DNA of 64,000 bases from Microbacterium hydrocarbonoxydans (lineage in GTDB: Bacteria; Actinomycetota; Actinomycetes; Actinomycetales; Microbacteriaceae), in NCBI RefSeq assembly GCF_023715885.1, contig NZ_JAMBOY010000002.1, positions 372,001-436,000 of the forward strand, written 5' to 3'. Shown here one piece after another: positions 1 through 7,904 of this stretch. The stretch's first letter is position 1. Each line of letters opens with the position of its first letter. Made by a program: the position numbers and the translations under genes. The notes under the pieces are model-generated. The model made no database searches. It saw only the letters and a list, made by a program, of their open reading frames with translations, and had not been told where the DNA came from.

Positions 1-1651
1 GGGCGGCACCGTCCACGTCGTCGTGAACAACCAGGTCGGCTTCACGACGCTCCCGAACGACTCGCGCACCTCGGTGTACGCCACCGATGTCGCCAAGACC
101 ATCCAGGCGCCCGTCCTGCATGTGAACGGTGACGACCCCGAGGCCGTCATCCACGTCGCGCAGCTCGCCTTCGAGTACCGCGAGCGGTTCCACCGCGACG
201 TCGTGATCGACCTCGTCTGCTACCGCCGCCGCGGTCACAACGAGGGCGACGACCCCTCGATGACGCAGCCGCTCATGACCGACCTCATCCAGGCCAAGCG
301 CTCGGTGCGCAAGCTCTACACCGAATCCCTCGTCGGCCGCGGCGACATCACCGAGGAGGAGTACGACCAGGCGAAGGCGGACTTCCAGAACCGGCTCGAG
401 ATCGCGTTCGCCGAGACCCACGCCGCCGAGACCGGCGCGACCCCGGTCGTGTCGGAGCAGGCGCCGGTCGAGGAACAGGTCGGTGAGCCCGAGGTGACCG
501 GCGTCTCCAACGAGGTCATCCAGCTCATCGGCGACGCGTTCGTCAACAAGCCCGAGGGCTTCACGGTGCACCCCAAGCTGCAGCAGCAGCTCGAGAAGCG
601 CCTCGACATGAGCCGCAACGGCAACATCGACTGGGGTTTCGGCGAGCTGCTGGCGTTCGGCTCGCTGCTCGTCGAGGGCACGCCCGTGCGCCTCGCCGGC
701 CAGGACTCGCGACGCGGCACCTTCGTGCAGCGCCACGCGACACTGCACGACCGCGCGAACGGCCAGGAGTGGCTGCCGCTGTCGAACCTCTCCGACTCGC
801 AGGGGCGCTTCTTCGTCTACGACTCGCTGCTCAGCGAGTACGCCGCGCTCGGGTTCGAGTACGGGTACTCGGTCGAGGCCCCGGAGGCGCTGGTGCTGTG
901 GGAGGCGCAGTTCGGCGATTTCGTCAACGGCGCCCAGTCGGTCATCGATGAGTACATCTCCGCCGCGGAGCAGAAGTGGGGTCAGCAGTCCAGCGTCACG
1001 CTGCTGCTCCCCCACGGCTACGAGGGTCAGGGACCCGATCACTCGTCCGCGCGGATGGAGCGCTTCCTGCAGCTCTGCGCCCAGGACAACATGATCGTCG
1101 CTCGTCCGTCGACGCCCGCGTCGTACTTCCACCTGCTGCGCCGCCAGGCCTACGCGCGCCCCCGCAAGCCGCTCATCGTCTTCACCCCGAAGGCCATGCT
1201 GCGTCTGCGCGGTGCGACCAGCCCGGTCGAGGCATTCACGAAGGGCCGTTTCGAGCCCGTGATCGACGACGGTCGCGACCTCGATCGCAACGCCGTCAAG
1301 CGCGTGCTCGTGCACTCGGGCAAGGTGCACTGGGATCTGCGTTCCGAGCTGGAGAAGAACCCGAATCCTGAGATCGCGCTCGTTCGGCTCGAGCAGCTCT
1401 ATCCGACGCCGATCGACGCCCTCAAGACCGTCACCGACTCCTACCCGAACGCCGAGCTGGTGTGGGTGCAGGAGGAGCCGGAGAACCAGGGCGCCTGGCC
1501 GTTCCTGGCCCTGGCCTTCGCCGACGTGCCAGGCGACCGCTCGTTCCGCCCGATCGCACGCGCCGCGTCCGCATCGCCGGCGACCGGGTCGTCGAAGGTG
1601 CATGCCGCCGAGCAGGCGAAGCTGCTCCGCGAGGCTCTGACGATCGCCTGA
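1..1651 (+). CDS. kgd: 2-oxoglutarate dehydrogenase E1 (multifunctional Kgd/SucA type), C-terminal part
   Basis: Thiamine-dependent E1 component of the 2-oxoglutarate dehydrogenase complex in the TCA cycle. The gene enters from the left edge: the reading frame is open from base 2 and the start lies outside the window, so only the last 549 or so codons are present. Visible family signatures are NNQVGFTT at the very start, YRRRGHNEGDDPS near residue 80, GQDSRRGTF for the transketolase-like pyrimidine-binding half, and the ending LYPTPIDAL/WVQEEPENQGAW. Actinobacteria usually carry a fused E2-like plus E1 protein (Kgd); the N-terminal E2-like part cannot be checked here. A strong hairpin follows the stop. 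Confidence 0.95.
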   Translation, partial: GGTVHVVVNNQVGFTTLPNDSRTSVYATDVAKTIQAPVLHVNGDDPEAVIHVAQLAFEYRERFHRDVVIDLVCYRRRGHNEGDDPSMTQPLMTDLIQAKRSVRKLYTESLVGRGDITEEEYDQAKADFQNRLEIAFAETHAAETGATPVVSEQAPVEEQVGEPEVTGVSNEVIQLIGDAFVNKPEGFTVHPKLQQQLEKRLDMSRNGNIDWGFGELLAFGSLLVEGTPVRLAGQDSRRGTFVQRHATLHDRANGQEWLPLSNLSDSQGRFFVYDSLLSEYAALGFEYGYSVEAPEALVLWEAQFGDFVNGAQSVIDEYISAAEQKWGQQSSVTLLLPHGYEGQGPDHSSARMERFLQLCAQDNMIVARPSTPASYFHLLRRQAYARPRKPLIVFTPKAMLRLRGATSPVEAFTKGRFEPVIDDGRDLDRNAVKRVLVHSGKVHWDLRSELEKNPNPEIALVRLEQLYPTPIDALKTVTDSYPNAELVWVQEEPENQGAWPFLALAFADVPGDRSFRPIARAASASPATGSSKVHAAEQAKLLREALTIA

Positions 1652-1676
1652 TCCGACACCGTTCCGGGCAGAAGCA

Positions 1677-1712
1677 GGAAGGGCGCCGCGACCTCGGTCG
1701 CGGCGCCCTTCC
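1677..1712. terminator. Bidirectional hairpin terminator between kgd and the eis-like gene
   Basis: A perfect 17-bp inverted repeat (arms 1677-1693 and 1696-1712, core GGGCGCCGCGACC) separated by two bases. It lies between two convergent stop codons (1651 and 1728), so it can serve both strands. No long T-tract follows, as is common in GC-rich actinobacteria. Confidence 0.85.
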
Positions 1713-1727
1713 TCGCGCGGGACGGTG

Positions 1728-3035
1728 TCAGTACCAGATGTCGAGGCCCGGGGCTGGAGTGCTGGTGAACGCGCGATCGATCGCGGCCACGGCATCCGCA
1801 TCCGCCTCGATGCGGCCTGCTCCGTGCAGTGCGGAGGCACGCACCCCACCGGCATAGAGCGAGGAGAGCGCCGAGACATCGAGCTCCACATCCGCAGCGC
1901 CCGTGTTCGCCTGCTCGACCTGGGCGCCCCCGTCGGCGCCGATCCGGAGTCGCCACTCGCCGTCGGCGAAACCGAGCGAATCGCGCACGCGGAGCACGAG
2001 GTCGAGAGGCGCCGCGTAGCGGCGCGCGGTCAGACAGGCAGCGAGGTCGAGGATCCGCAGCCACCCGTGATCGTGCAGCGTCTGCGTGACGCCGCGCTGA
2101 TCGTGCACGAGCCACGGCAGAGGGTCGTCGACCGGACGCAGCTCGGCTTCGACGCCGTCGACGAGATCGTGCTGCAGCGCGAACCTCCAGAGCGCCGCCG
2201 TCGCTTCGGCGGTCTCGGCCACGAGGAGGCGCACCGAGAGGGTGTGCCGCCAGGCGGTGCCGGATCCCTCCTCAGCCAGCGTGTACGCCATGACCCCGCG
2301 GACCTCCTCCGATGCGTCTCGGTAACGCACGCCACGCACCTTGTCGCGGTCCGTGTCGCTCGGCGACAGCCCCGCCATCCCGCCCCATCGGGCGGACCAC
2401 CCGGGGATCTGACCGGGGCGCCCGGTGCGGGCCCGTTCGTGGACCGCGCCCAGCTCATCCGCCAGTGCGCCCCGGTCGATGTACTCGAGGCGCCCGGGTG
2501 CCGCAGGCGCGGCCCAGCCCGCGCGGCGCGCATCGACGCGGTAGCGCATCACGGGAACGGCAGAGCCGAAGCCGTAGCGGCCGTAGATGGTGGCCTCCGA
2601 CACCGTGAGTCCCGCGAGCGGCACGCCGGCTTCGGCGGCGGCACGGAGCTCCCCCTCGAGGAGTGCGCGGGCGATGCCGCGGCGACGGTGGGTCGCCGAG
2701 ACGGTGACCCCGCTGATCGCCCACATCGGCAGCTCACCTCCACCGGGGAGCGTCATGGGCGTGACCCAGGAGTCGATGGTGGCCACGGGTCGACCGTCCG
2801 GCACGGCGGAGTCGTACACGCCGGTGTTCCGGCGGGACTCGAAGGTGGGCCGTCCGAACTCGAGCGCTTCGGCGGTCGACTCCGGGCCGAGGAAACCGCG
2901 CGACACGGCACGCTGGAACGCCTCGGCTGCAGCCGGATCGCTCACGTCGATCACGCGGTACTCGAGTCCTTGCGCAGACAGGCGTGCTGCGGATGCGGAG
3001 TCGGCAGGGATGTCGCGGGCGTCGATGATCGTCAT
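1728..3035 (-). CDS. Eis-like GNAT N-acetyltransferase
   Basis: A 435-residue protein of the Eis family (enhanced intracellular survival), which acetylates amines such as lysine side chains or aminoglycosides using acetyl-CoA. The N-terminal GNAT fold carries the acetyl-CoA loop HRRRGIARAL (about residue 116) followed by IYGRYGFG, whose tyrosine matches the family's proposed general acid. A second GNAT-like and a C-terminal SCP2-like region fill the rest. The protein ends in DIWY; in Eis the terminal carboxylate helps catalysis. The start at 3035 sits 6 nt after a TAGGCT -10-like box, suggesting a leaderless mRNA. The substrate cannot be read from sequence. Confidence 0.85.
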   Translation of the reverse strand: MTIIDARDIPADSASAARLSAQGLEYRVIDVSDPAAAEAFQRAVSRGFLGPESTAEALEFGRPTFESRRNTGVYDSAVPDGRPVATIDSWVTPMTLPGGGELPMWAISGVTVSATHRRRGIARALLEGELRAAAEAGVPLAGLTVSEATIYGRYGFGSAVPVMRYRVDARRAGWAAPAAPGRLEYIDRGALADELGAVHERARTGRPGQIPGWSARWGGMAGLSPSDTDRDKVRGVRYRDASEEVRGVMAYTLAEEGSGTAWRHTLSVRLLVAETAEATAALWRFALQHDLVDGVEAELRPVDDPLPWLVHDQRGVTQTLHDHGWLRILDLAACLTARRYAAPLDLVLRVRDSLGFADGEWRLRIGADGGAQVEQANTGAADVELDVSALSSLYAGGVRASALHGAGRIEADADAVAAIDRAFTSTPAPGLDIWY

Positions 3036-3041
3036 GCCCCC

Positions 3042-3047
3042 AGCCTA
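3042..3047 (-). promoter_or_regulatory. Candidate -10 box for a leaderless eis-like transcript
   Basis: TAGGCT on the minus strand, 6 nt before the ATG at 3035, with no ribosome binding site between. It matches the TANNNT -10 form used by actinobacterial housekeeping sigma factors. No convincing -35 was seen. Confidence 0.45.
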
Positions 3048-3114
3048 TGGGCGGCGACAGACGTCGACGGATGCGCAGACCGCGCCCGCGGTCGATGTGC
3101 TGAGGGCGCCGCGG

Positions 3115-3360
3115 TCAGTGCTGAGCGGCCTGCACCTCGCGAAGACGCGCGAACACCTGGTCGCGCAGCTCCTCGGGCGCCGTCTCCCTGCACGCCCTGG
3201 CGACGACCTCGGTGAGGGTCTTCGCCACGAGCGCCTCGTCCCGGCAGGACGGGCAGTTCTCGAGATGCTCGCGGATCTCCGAATGCTCGGTCTTGCACAC
3301 CTCGTTGCGGAGGTACTCCTCCAGATCCTGGCGGGCCTTGTCGCAGCCGCAGTCGCTCAT
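3115..3360 (-). CDS. rsrA: Mycothiol-system anti-sigma factor RsrA (zinc-binding)
   Basis: An 81-residue anti-sigma factor of the ZAS family that holds SigR inactive until thiol oxidation expels zinc. The redox motif HxxxCxxC is visible as HLENCPSC (about residues 31-38), with extra cysteines at the N-terminus (SDCGCDK) and in EVCKTEH. Its ATG overlaps the sigR stop by ATGA, so the pair is translationally coupled in the usual sigR-rsrA order. Length and the N-terminal [14 protein letters not shown] fit the actinobacterial mycothiol-system family (RshA in mycobacteria). The same transcript starts at the SigR-type promoter upstream of sigR, implying autoregulation. Confidence 0.95.
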   Translation of the reverse strand: MSDCGCDKARQDLEEYLRNEVCKTEHSEIREHLENCPSCRDEALVAKTLTEVVARACRETAPEELRDQVFARLREVQAAQH

Positions 3361-4019
3361 TTCCTGCTCCTCGTGTCGGCCGCGGAGATTCCCCGCTCCG
3401 CGGCATAGTCCGCCAGCAGCTCGCGAAGCATTCGCCTGCCCCGATGCAGGCGGCTCATCACGGTGCCGATGGGCGTCTTCATGATGTCGGCGATCTCCTG
3501 GTAGGCGAAGCCCTCGACGTCCGCGAGATACACCGCCAGACGGAAGTCCTCCGGCACCGCCTGCAGGGCGTCCTTCACGACCGATGCCGGCATGTGGTCG
3601 ATCGCCTCGGCCTCCGCCGACCTGCTGTGCGATGCGGTCGTCGACTCCGCGCCGCCCAGCTGCCAGTCCTCGAGCTCGTCGATGGTCCCCTGGAACGGCT
3701 CCCGCTGCTTCTTGCGGTAGATGTTGATGTAGGTGTTCGTGAGGATCCGGTACAGCCAGGCCTTGAGATTCGTGCCCTGCGCGAACGTCGACCAGGAGCC
3801 GTACGCCTTCACGAACGTCTCCTGCACGAGGTCGGCCGCATCGGCGGGATTGCGCGTCATGCGCATCGCCGCCGCGTAGAGCTGGTCCATGAAGGGCAGC
3901 GCCTGCTCCTCGAACTCGCGTCGAGGGTCGCCGACCGTGTCTACCGTCTCGGTGTCATCCATCACCGGCCAGTCTAGGCCGCCGAGGCGCACCGAACCGC
4001 GTTCGAGCGTGGCGAGCAT
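3357..4019 (-). CDS. sigR: ECF sigma factor SigR/SigH (thiol-oxidative stress)
   Basis: A 220-residue group 4 (ECF) sigma factor. Region 2 is seen at [18 protein letters not shown] and [14 protein letters not shown], with the core-binding and -10 helix near residues 60-110. Region 4 is seen at [19 protein letters not shown] and [14 protein letters not shown] chose the ATG at 4019 because a perfect AGGAGG lies at 4032-4027, 7 nt upstream. A second in-frame ATG at 3962 would give a 201-residue form closer to the usual length. A GGGAAT-N18-GTT SigR-type promoter lies upstream, as expected for autoregulation. Its stop overlaps rsrA (ATGA). Confidence 0.93.
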   Translation of the reverse strand: MLATLERGSVRLGGLDWPVMDDTETVDTVGDPRREFEEQALPFMDQLYAAAMRMTRNPADAADLVQETFVKAYGSWSTFAQGTNLKAWLYRILTNTYINIYRKKQREPFQGTIDELEDWQLGGAESTTASHSRSAEAEAIDHMPASVVKDALQAVPEDFRLAVYLADVEGFAYQEIADIMKTPIGTVMSRLHRGRRMLRELLADYAAERGISAADTRSRK

Positions 4020-4084
4020 TCTCTCTCCTCCTGGGCGAGTCCGCGCCTATCGGTGAGACGAGGACTCGTTGTCACTAAGGTGGG

Positions 4085-4111
4085 AACCGATGAGCGCCAA
4101 CAGGTATTCCC
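4085..4111 (-). promoter_or_regulatory. SigR-type autoregulatory promoter of sigR-rsrA
   Basis: Reading on the minus strand, GGGAAT (4111-4106), exactly 18 nt, then GTT (4087-4085). This is the published SigR/SigH consensus GGAAT-N18-GTT. Predicted initiation near 4078 leaves a leader of about 60 nt before the sigR AGGAGG. The promoter lies across the ribosome binding site and first codons of the divergent aroA. Confidence 0.8.
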
Positions 4112-5415
4112 CGTCCCCGGCCCAGGGCTCCTACGCCGCGCCGACGACCGCCGATCCCGTGCGCGCCACGCTCACCATCCCCGGCTCCAAGTCGCTGACG
4201 AACCGCGAGCTCATCATCGCAGCGATCGCCGACGGACCCGGTCGCCTCATCGCCCCGCTGCACTCCGACGATTCACGCCGGATGGTCGACGCACTGCGCG
4301 CTCTGGGCGTCGGGGTCGAGGAGGTCGACGGGGACGGCGAGTTCGGCCCCGACCTCGTGGTGACGCCGGCGAAGCTCCGCGGCGGCACCACGATCGACTG
4401 CGGTCAGGCGGGCACCGTCATGCGCTTCATCTCGCCGCTAGCGGGCCTGGCCGAGCAGGACGTGCATCTCACCGCGCACGAGACCGCCCTGCACCGCCCG
4501 ATGGGCGGCCTCATCAGCGCCCTGCGCGACCTGGGTGTCGACATCGATGACGAGGGCACCTGGGCGCTGCCCTTCACGATCCGCGGTCACGGTCGCATCC
4601 GAGGCGGACGCGTCGAGATCGATGCCTCCGCGTCCAGTCAGTTCGTCTCCGGCCTTCTTCTCGCCGCACCGCGCTTCGACGTCGGCCTGCACCTCGTGCA
4701 CACCGGCGAGCACCTGCCGAGCCTCCCCCACATCGACATGACGATCGAGGCGCTGAGCCGCCGCGGCATCCGCATCGAGCGGCCGGCGACCGGAGAATGG
4801 CTCGTGGAGGCCGGGGTGCCCCGCGCGAAGGAGATCGCGATCGAACCCGATCTCTCCAACGCCGCCCCTTTCCTGGCGGCGGCGCTCGTCACGGGCGGAG
4901 CCGTCTCGATCACGGGATGGCCCGTGCACTCGACGCAGCCCGGCGCCCTGCTGCCCGAGATCCTGCAGGCCATGGGCGCCCACGTCAGCCGCCACGGCGG
5001 TGCGCTGACGGTCAAGGCGGGAACCGAGATCCGCGGTCTCGATCTCGATCTCTCCGCCGCGAGCGAGCTGACGCCGACCCTCGTCGGCCTCGCGGCGTTC
5101 GCCTCCGGCCCGACGACGATCCGCGGCATCGGCCACATCCGCCTGCACGAGACCGATCGCATCGCCGCTCTGATCCGCAATCTGCGCGCGCTCGGCGGCG
5201 AGGCGGAGGAGCTTCCGGACGGCTTGCGGATCATCCCCCGCGAGCTGCGCAGCGGCGTATGGATGGCGCACCACGACCACCGCATGGCGACGACGGGAGC
5301 GCTGGTCGGGCTGCGGACCGCCGGCGTCGAGGTCGACGACATCGGCACCACGGCCAAGACCCTGCCGGAGTTCACCCTCCTCTGGGACAGGATGCTGCGA
5401 GGCGCGGCCGCGTGA
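4090..5415 (+). CDS. aroA: 3-phosphoshikimate 1-carboxyvinyltransferase (EPSP synthase)
   Basis: Transfers enolpyruvyl from PEP to shikimate-3-phosphate in the chorismate pathway; 441 residues, normal length. Motifs are PGSKSLTNRELI near residue 34 (substrate-binding Lys-Ser), CGQAGTVMRF (PEP site), SASSQFVSGLL, LHETDRIAAL and the C-terminal DHRMATTGALVGL. The position equivalent to E. coli Pro101 is Phe. The start is ATG 4090, set by AAGGTGGG at 4077-4084; an upstream TTG has no such support. aroA diverges from sigR and is coupled to rsgA by a GTGA overlap. The aroA-rsgA pairing next to sigH is shared with mycobacteria. Confidence 0.97.
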   Translation: MSANRYSPSPAQGSYAAPTTADPVRATLTIPGSKSLTNRELIIAAIADGPGRLIAPLHSDDSRRMVDALRALGVGVEEVDGDGEFGPDLVVTPAKLRGGTTIDCGQAGTVMRFISPLAGLAEQDVHLTAHETALHRPMGGLISALRDLGVDIDDEGTWALPFTIRGHGRIRGGRVEIDASASSQFVSGLLLAAPRFDVGLHLVHTGEHLPSLPHIDMTIEALSRRGIRIERPATGEWLVEAGVPRAKEIAIEPDLSNAAPFLAAALVTGGAVSITGWPVHSTQPGALLPEILQAMGAHVSRHGGALTVKAGTEIRGLDLDLSAASELTPTLVGLAAFASGPTTIRGIGHIRLHETDRIAALIRNLRALGGEAEELPDGLRIIPRELRSGVWMAHHDHRMATTGALVGLRTAGVEVDDIGTTAKTLPEFTLLWDRMLRGAAA

Positions 5416-6482
5416 GCTGGCTCGACGACTCCGACGACCTCGACGACGAGTACGAGGAGTACGACGAGAGCGACATCCGCACCCGTCCCAACCCGAAGGC
5501 CAACCGCCCCCGTACGAAGCGACGGCCCGCGCACGACGATGCGCAGATCGGCCGCGTGCTGGGCGTCGACCGAGGCCGGTACACCGTGATGATCGGCGAG
5601 GACACCCTCGAGGAGCGGACGATCACGGCCGCGAGGGCGCGCGAGCTGCGTCGCACGCCCATTGTGACGGGTGACCTGGCGCGCGTCGTGGGCGACACCT
5701 CCGGCGACGAGGGCACCCTGGGCAGGATCGTGGGCATCGTCGACCGCACGTCGCTGCTGCGCCGCAGCGCCGACGACACCGACCAGGTCGAGCGGGTCAT
5801 CGTCGCCAACGCCGATCAGATGCTCGTCGTCGTCGCGGCGGCCGACCCCGAGCCGCGAGAGCGCCTCGTGGACCGCTATCTCGTCGCTGCGCTGGATGCC
5901 GGCATCCGCCCCCTCCTCGTCGTCACCAAGACCGATCTCGCCGACCCGACGGCCTTTCTCTCCCACTTCGAGGGCCTCGACCTGCGCGTCTTCACGAGCG
6001 CCCGCGACGGAATGCCGGTCGAGGAGATCGGCGAAGCCCTCATCGGTCACTCGACCGTGTTCGTCGGCCACTCCGGGGTGGGCAAGTCGACGCTCGTGAA
6101 CGCGCTCGTGCCGAGCGCTCTCCGCGCGACAGGTCACGTCAACCAGGTCACGGGCCGCGGCCGGCACACCTCCTCGTCGACGGTGTCGCTGCGCTACGAG
6201 AGCGCCGCCGGTCGGGGCTGGGTCATCGACACCCCCGGTGTCCGCTCCTTCGGTCTCGGACACGTCGACCCCGAGAACATCCTCGCCGCCTTCACCGAGC
6301 TGGCCGCGATCGCCGAACAGTGCCCGCGAGGCTGCACGCACCTGCCCGACGCGCCGGACTGCGCCTTGATCGAGGCGGCGGAACGCGGTGAGCTGAGCGA
6401 GACGGGCATGGCGCGTCTCGACTCGCTGCAGCGGCTGCTGCAGACCTTCGCCGACAAGGCGGAGCAGGGTCCCGGCCGCTAG
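5412..6482 (+). CDS. rsgA: Ribosome small-subunit-dependent GTPase RsgA
   Basis: A 356-residue circularly permuted GTPase acting in late 30S maturation. The OB-fold N-terminal part is followed by the permuted G motifs in the order G4 (TKTD), G1 (GHSGVGKST) and G3 (DTPGVRSFG). The C-terminal zinc site is EQCPRGCTHLPDAPDC. The N-terminus is very acidic (DDSDDLDDEYEEYDES), an extension common in actinobacterial homologues. The start is GTG 5412, overlapping the aroA stop as GTGA. The stop codon TAG is also the first three bases of a TAGGCT box that probably serves as the -10 of bcp. Confidence 0.96.
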   Translation: MSWLDDSDDLDDEYEEYDESDIRTRPNPKANRPRTKRRPAHDDAQIGRVLGVDRGRYTVMIGEDTLEERTITAARARELRRTPIVTGDLARVVGDTSGDEGTLGRIVGIVDRTSLLRRSADDTDQVERVIVANADQMLVVVAAADPEPRERLVDRYLVAALDAGIRPLLVVTKTDLADPTAFLSHFEGLDLRVFTSARDGMPVEEIGEALIGHSTVFVGHSGVGKSTLVNALVPSALRATGHVNQVTGRGRHTSSSTVSLRYESAAGRGWVIDTPGVRSFGLGHVDPENILAAFTELAAIAEQCPRGCTHLPDAPDCALIEAAERGELSETGMARLDSLQRLLQTFADKAEQGPGR

Positions 6483-6485
6483 GCT
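6480..6485 (+). promoter_or_regulatory. Candidate -10 box of bcp, overlapping the rsgA stop codon
   Basis: TAGGCT whose first three bases are the TAG stop of rsgA; 6 nt separate it from the GTG start of bcp. This suggests an internal leaderless promoter in addition to any read-through from aroA-rsgA. Confidence 0.45.
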
Positions 6486-6491
6486 GAATGC

Positions 6492-6965
6492 GTGACTGAG
6501 CGCCTCGACATCGGATCCGCAGCCCCCGACTTCACCCTCCTCGATCAGGACGGAGACAGGGTCTCTCTGGCCGACCTCCGCGGACGGAAGACAGTCCTCT
6601 ACTTCTACCCGGCGGCGATGACGCCGGGCTGCACCACCCAGGCATGCGACTTCCGGGACAGCATCTCCTCCCTCGAGGGAGCCGGGTACCGCGTCGTCGG
6701 CATCTCGCGGGACGAGCCGTCGAAGCTCCGGGCGTTCCGGGAGCGCGACGGTCTCGCATTCACGCTTCTCAGCGACCCCGATCACGCGGTGCACGCCGCC
6801 TACGGCGCGTGGGGCGAGAAGATGAACTACGGCAAGGTCGTCGAGGGCGTCATCCGCTCGACCTTCGTGCTCGACGAGGAGGGCACGATCACCCTCGCCC
6901 AGTACAACGTCAAAGCCACCGGGCACGTGACACGGCTGCGCAAGCAGCTCGGTATCGACGCCTGA
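6492..6965 (+). CDS. bcp: Thioredoxin-dependent peroxiredoxin (Bcp/PrxQ type)
   Basis: A 157-residue atypical 2-Cys peroxiredoxin that reduces peroxides in the cytoplasm with thioredoxin. The active site reads PGCTTQACDFRD, giving a peroxidatic Cys and a resolving Cys five residues later as in PrxQ/BCP. FTLLDQDG, YFYPAAMTPGC and the late ISRD and FTLLSDPD blocks are typical. The start is GTG 6492; no Shine-Dalgarno precedes it, but TAGGCT lies 6 nt upstream, so the message may be leaderless. Its stop is 3 bp from the stop of the convergent membrane protein. The neighbouring sigR-rsrA suggests a thiol-stress context, but no SigR box was seen directly upstream. Confidence 0.95.
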   Translation: MTERLDIGSAAPDFTLLDQDGDRVSLADLRGRKTVLYFYPAAMTPGCTTQACDFRDSISSLEGAGYRVVGISRDEPSKLRAFRERDGLAFTLLSDPDHAVHAAYGAWGEKMNYGKVVEGVIRSTFVLDEEGTITLAQYNVKATGHVTRLRKQLGIDA

Positions 6966-6968
6966 GCG

Positions 6969-7409
6969 TCATTCCGTCGGACGCGGATTCTCGGCTCGTG
7001 CGCTCGCGACGAGCAGCGCGAACCCGAGCGCTCCGGGTATGCCCACCGCGAGCGTGAAGAGCCACTGCACCGGCTGGATCGTGAGCGACGCGAGCGCGAG
7101 CGCGACGGCGAGGACCTGGAAGACGATCCCGCCGGAGCGCGCCCAGGAGCGTCCGGCGTTCGCCCCGACCGCGAACGCGATGAGAGCGCCCGCGCCGAGG
7201 AGGGTCAGCACGATCAGGGCGAGCGCGGTCGGCAGCGACGCGGCATCCCCTGCGCCGAGGCCCACCAGTTCGATGAGCGCGAAGACAACCAACGCCAGAC
7301 CCTCCAGAGCGAGGATGACGGCGGCGGCGCGAGCCAGGGCTGGTGAGCGCACGATGTCTCCTGAGAATCGAATGAGAAGCGAAGAAACCCTTGATTTCGC
7401 CGGTTTCAT
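6969..7409 (-). CDS. Small four-helix membrane protein, unknown function
   Basis: A 146-residue predicted integral membrane protein. Four hydrophobic segments can be seen (about residues 23-47, 58-80, 88-108 and 112-134), separated by short loops, with a basic N-terminus and no signal peptidase site. No enzymatic motif is visible and I do not recognise a named family. The ATG at 7409 lies 5 nt after TATTCT on the minus strand, a possible -10. It is divergent from whiB1 and convergent with bcp, so it is probably a single-gene transcript. Confidence 0.75.
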   Translation of the reverse strand: MKPAKSRVSSLLIRFSGDIVRSPALARAAAVILALEGLALVVFALIELVGLGAGDAASLPTALALIVLTLLGAGALIAFAVGANAGRSWARSGGIVFQVLAVALALASLTIQPVQWLFTLAVGIPGALGFALLVASARAENPRPTE

Positions 7410-7452
7410 GTAACAGAATAGACAGCGTCATGTGCTCCCACAGCGGCGTGGG

Positions 7453-7556
7453 GCGGGCTTCGTGCCCGCATCACAGAATGCGGGCATCCGTCCGTATCTC
7501 AACAGGGTAGCTGAACCCGAACTGCTACCCGAAATCCGAGACGTCGCGCTGCGACG
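7453..7556 (+). promoter_or_regulatory. Structured leader of whiB1 with alternative hairpins
   Basis: Part of the 176-bp gap 7410-7585 before whiB1. GCGGGC (7453-7458) can pair with GCCCGC (7464-7469), but that second segment is also inside TGCCCGCAT (7463-7471), which pairs perfectly with ATGCGGGCA (7478-7486), so the two hairpins exclude each other. Further down are GGGTAG/CTACCC (7505-7510, 7525-7530) and CGTCGC-gct-GCGACG (7542-7556). The transcription start is not known; if it lies upstream of 7450, all are in the 5' UTR. The repeats could instead be protein-binding sites. Confidence 0.5.
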
Positions 7557-7585
7557 CCTCACAAGTCCCACACCGAGGAGCCCCC

Positions 7586-7834
7586 ATGGATTGGCGCGAC
7601 AAGGCCGCCTGCTTGACTGTCGACCCCGAGCTTTTCTTCCCGGTCGGCAACACCGGCCCGGCCGTCGACCAGATCGAGAAGGCGAAGACCGTCTGCGCCA
7701 CCTGCACGGTCACCGAGATCTGCCTGCAGTACGCGCTCGAGACCAGCCAGGACTCCGGCGTCTGGGGCGGCCTCTCCGAGGACGAGCGCCGAGCCCTCAA
7801 GCGTCGCGCAGCGCGCGCCCGCCGCGCCTCCTGA
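7586..7834 (+). CDS. whiB1: WhiB1-family iron-sulfur transcription regulator
   Basis: An 82-residue WhiB protein, close in length and sequence to mycobacterial WhiB1 (MDWR..A.C...DPELFFPVGN.GPA). The four cluster cysteines are C9 (AACLT), C37 and C40 (VCATC) and C46 (EICLQ). They are followed by the GVWGG turn and the basic ERRALKRRAARARR DNA-contact tail. WhiB1 binds a nitric-oxide-sensitive 4Fe-4S cluster and partners with the primary sigma factor. The start is ATG 7586 with GAGGAG just upstream. The gene sits beside pdtaS as Rv3219 does beside Rv3220c, and a bidirectional terminator separates the two. Confidence 0.96.
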   Translation: MDWRDKAACLTVDPELFFPVGNTGPAVDQIEKAKTVCATCTVTEICLQYALETSQDSGVWGGLSEDERRALKRRAARARRAS

Positions 7835-7863
7835 TCCGCGTCGCGCCCCGCGCGCGATGAGAA

Positions 7864-7890
7864 ACGGCCCGAGACATCGTCTCGGGCCGT
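7864..7890. terminator. Bidirectional terminator between whiB1 and pdtaS
   Basis: A perfect 12-bp stem, ACGGCCCGAGAC (7864-7875) and its complement (7879-7890), with a 3-nt loop, between the convergent stops at 7834 and 7905. Confidence 0.85.
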
Positions 7891-7904
7891 TCTCACGATC
7901 GGGG

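Noticed and set aside
1725-3215. Open plus-strand frame opposite the eis-like gene
   Set aside because: Runs antisense through eis and rsrA; no signal of a real protein.
4638-6926. Open minus-strand frame of about 760 codons opposite aroA-rsgA-bcp
   Set aside because: Low-complexity Arg/Gly/Asp translation with no motif; shadow of three clear genes.
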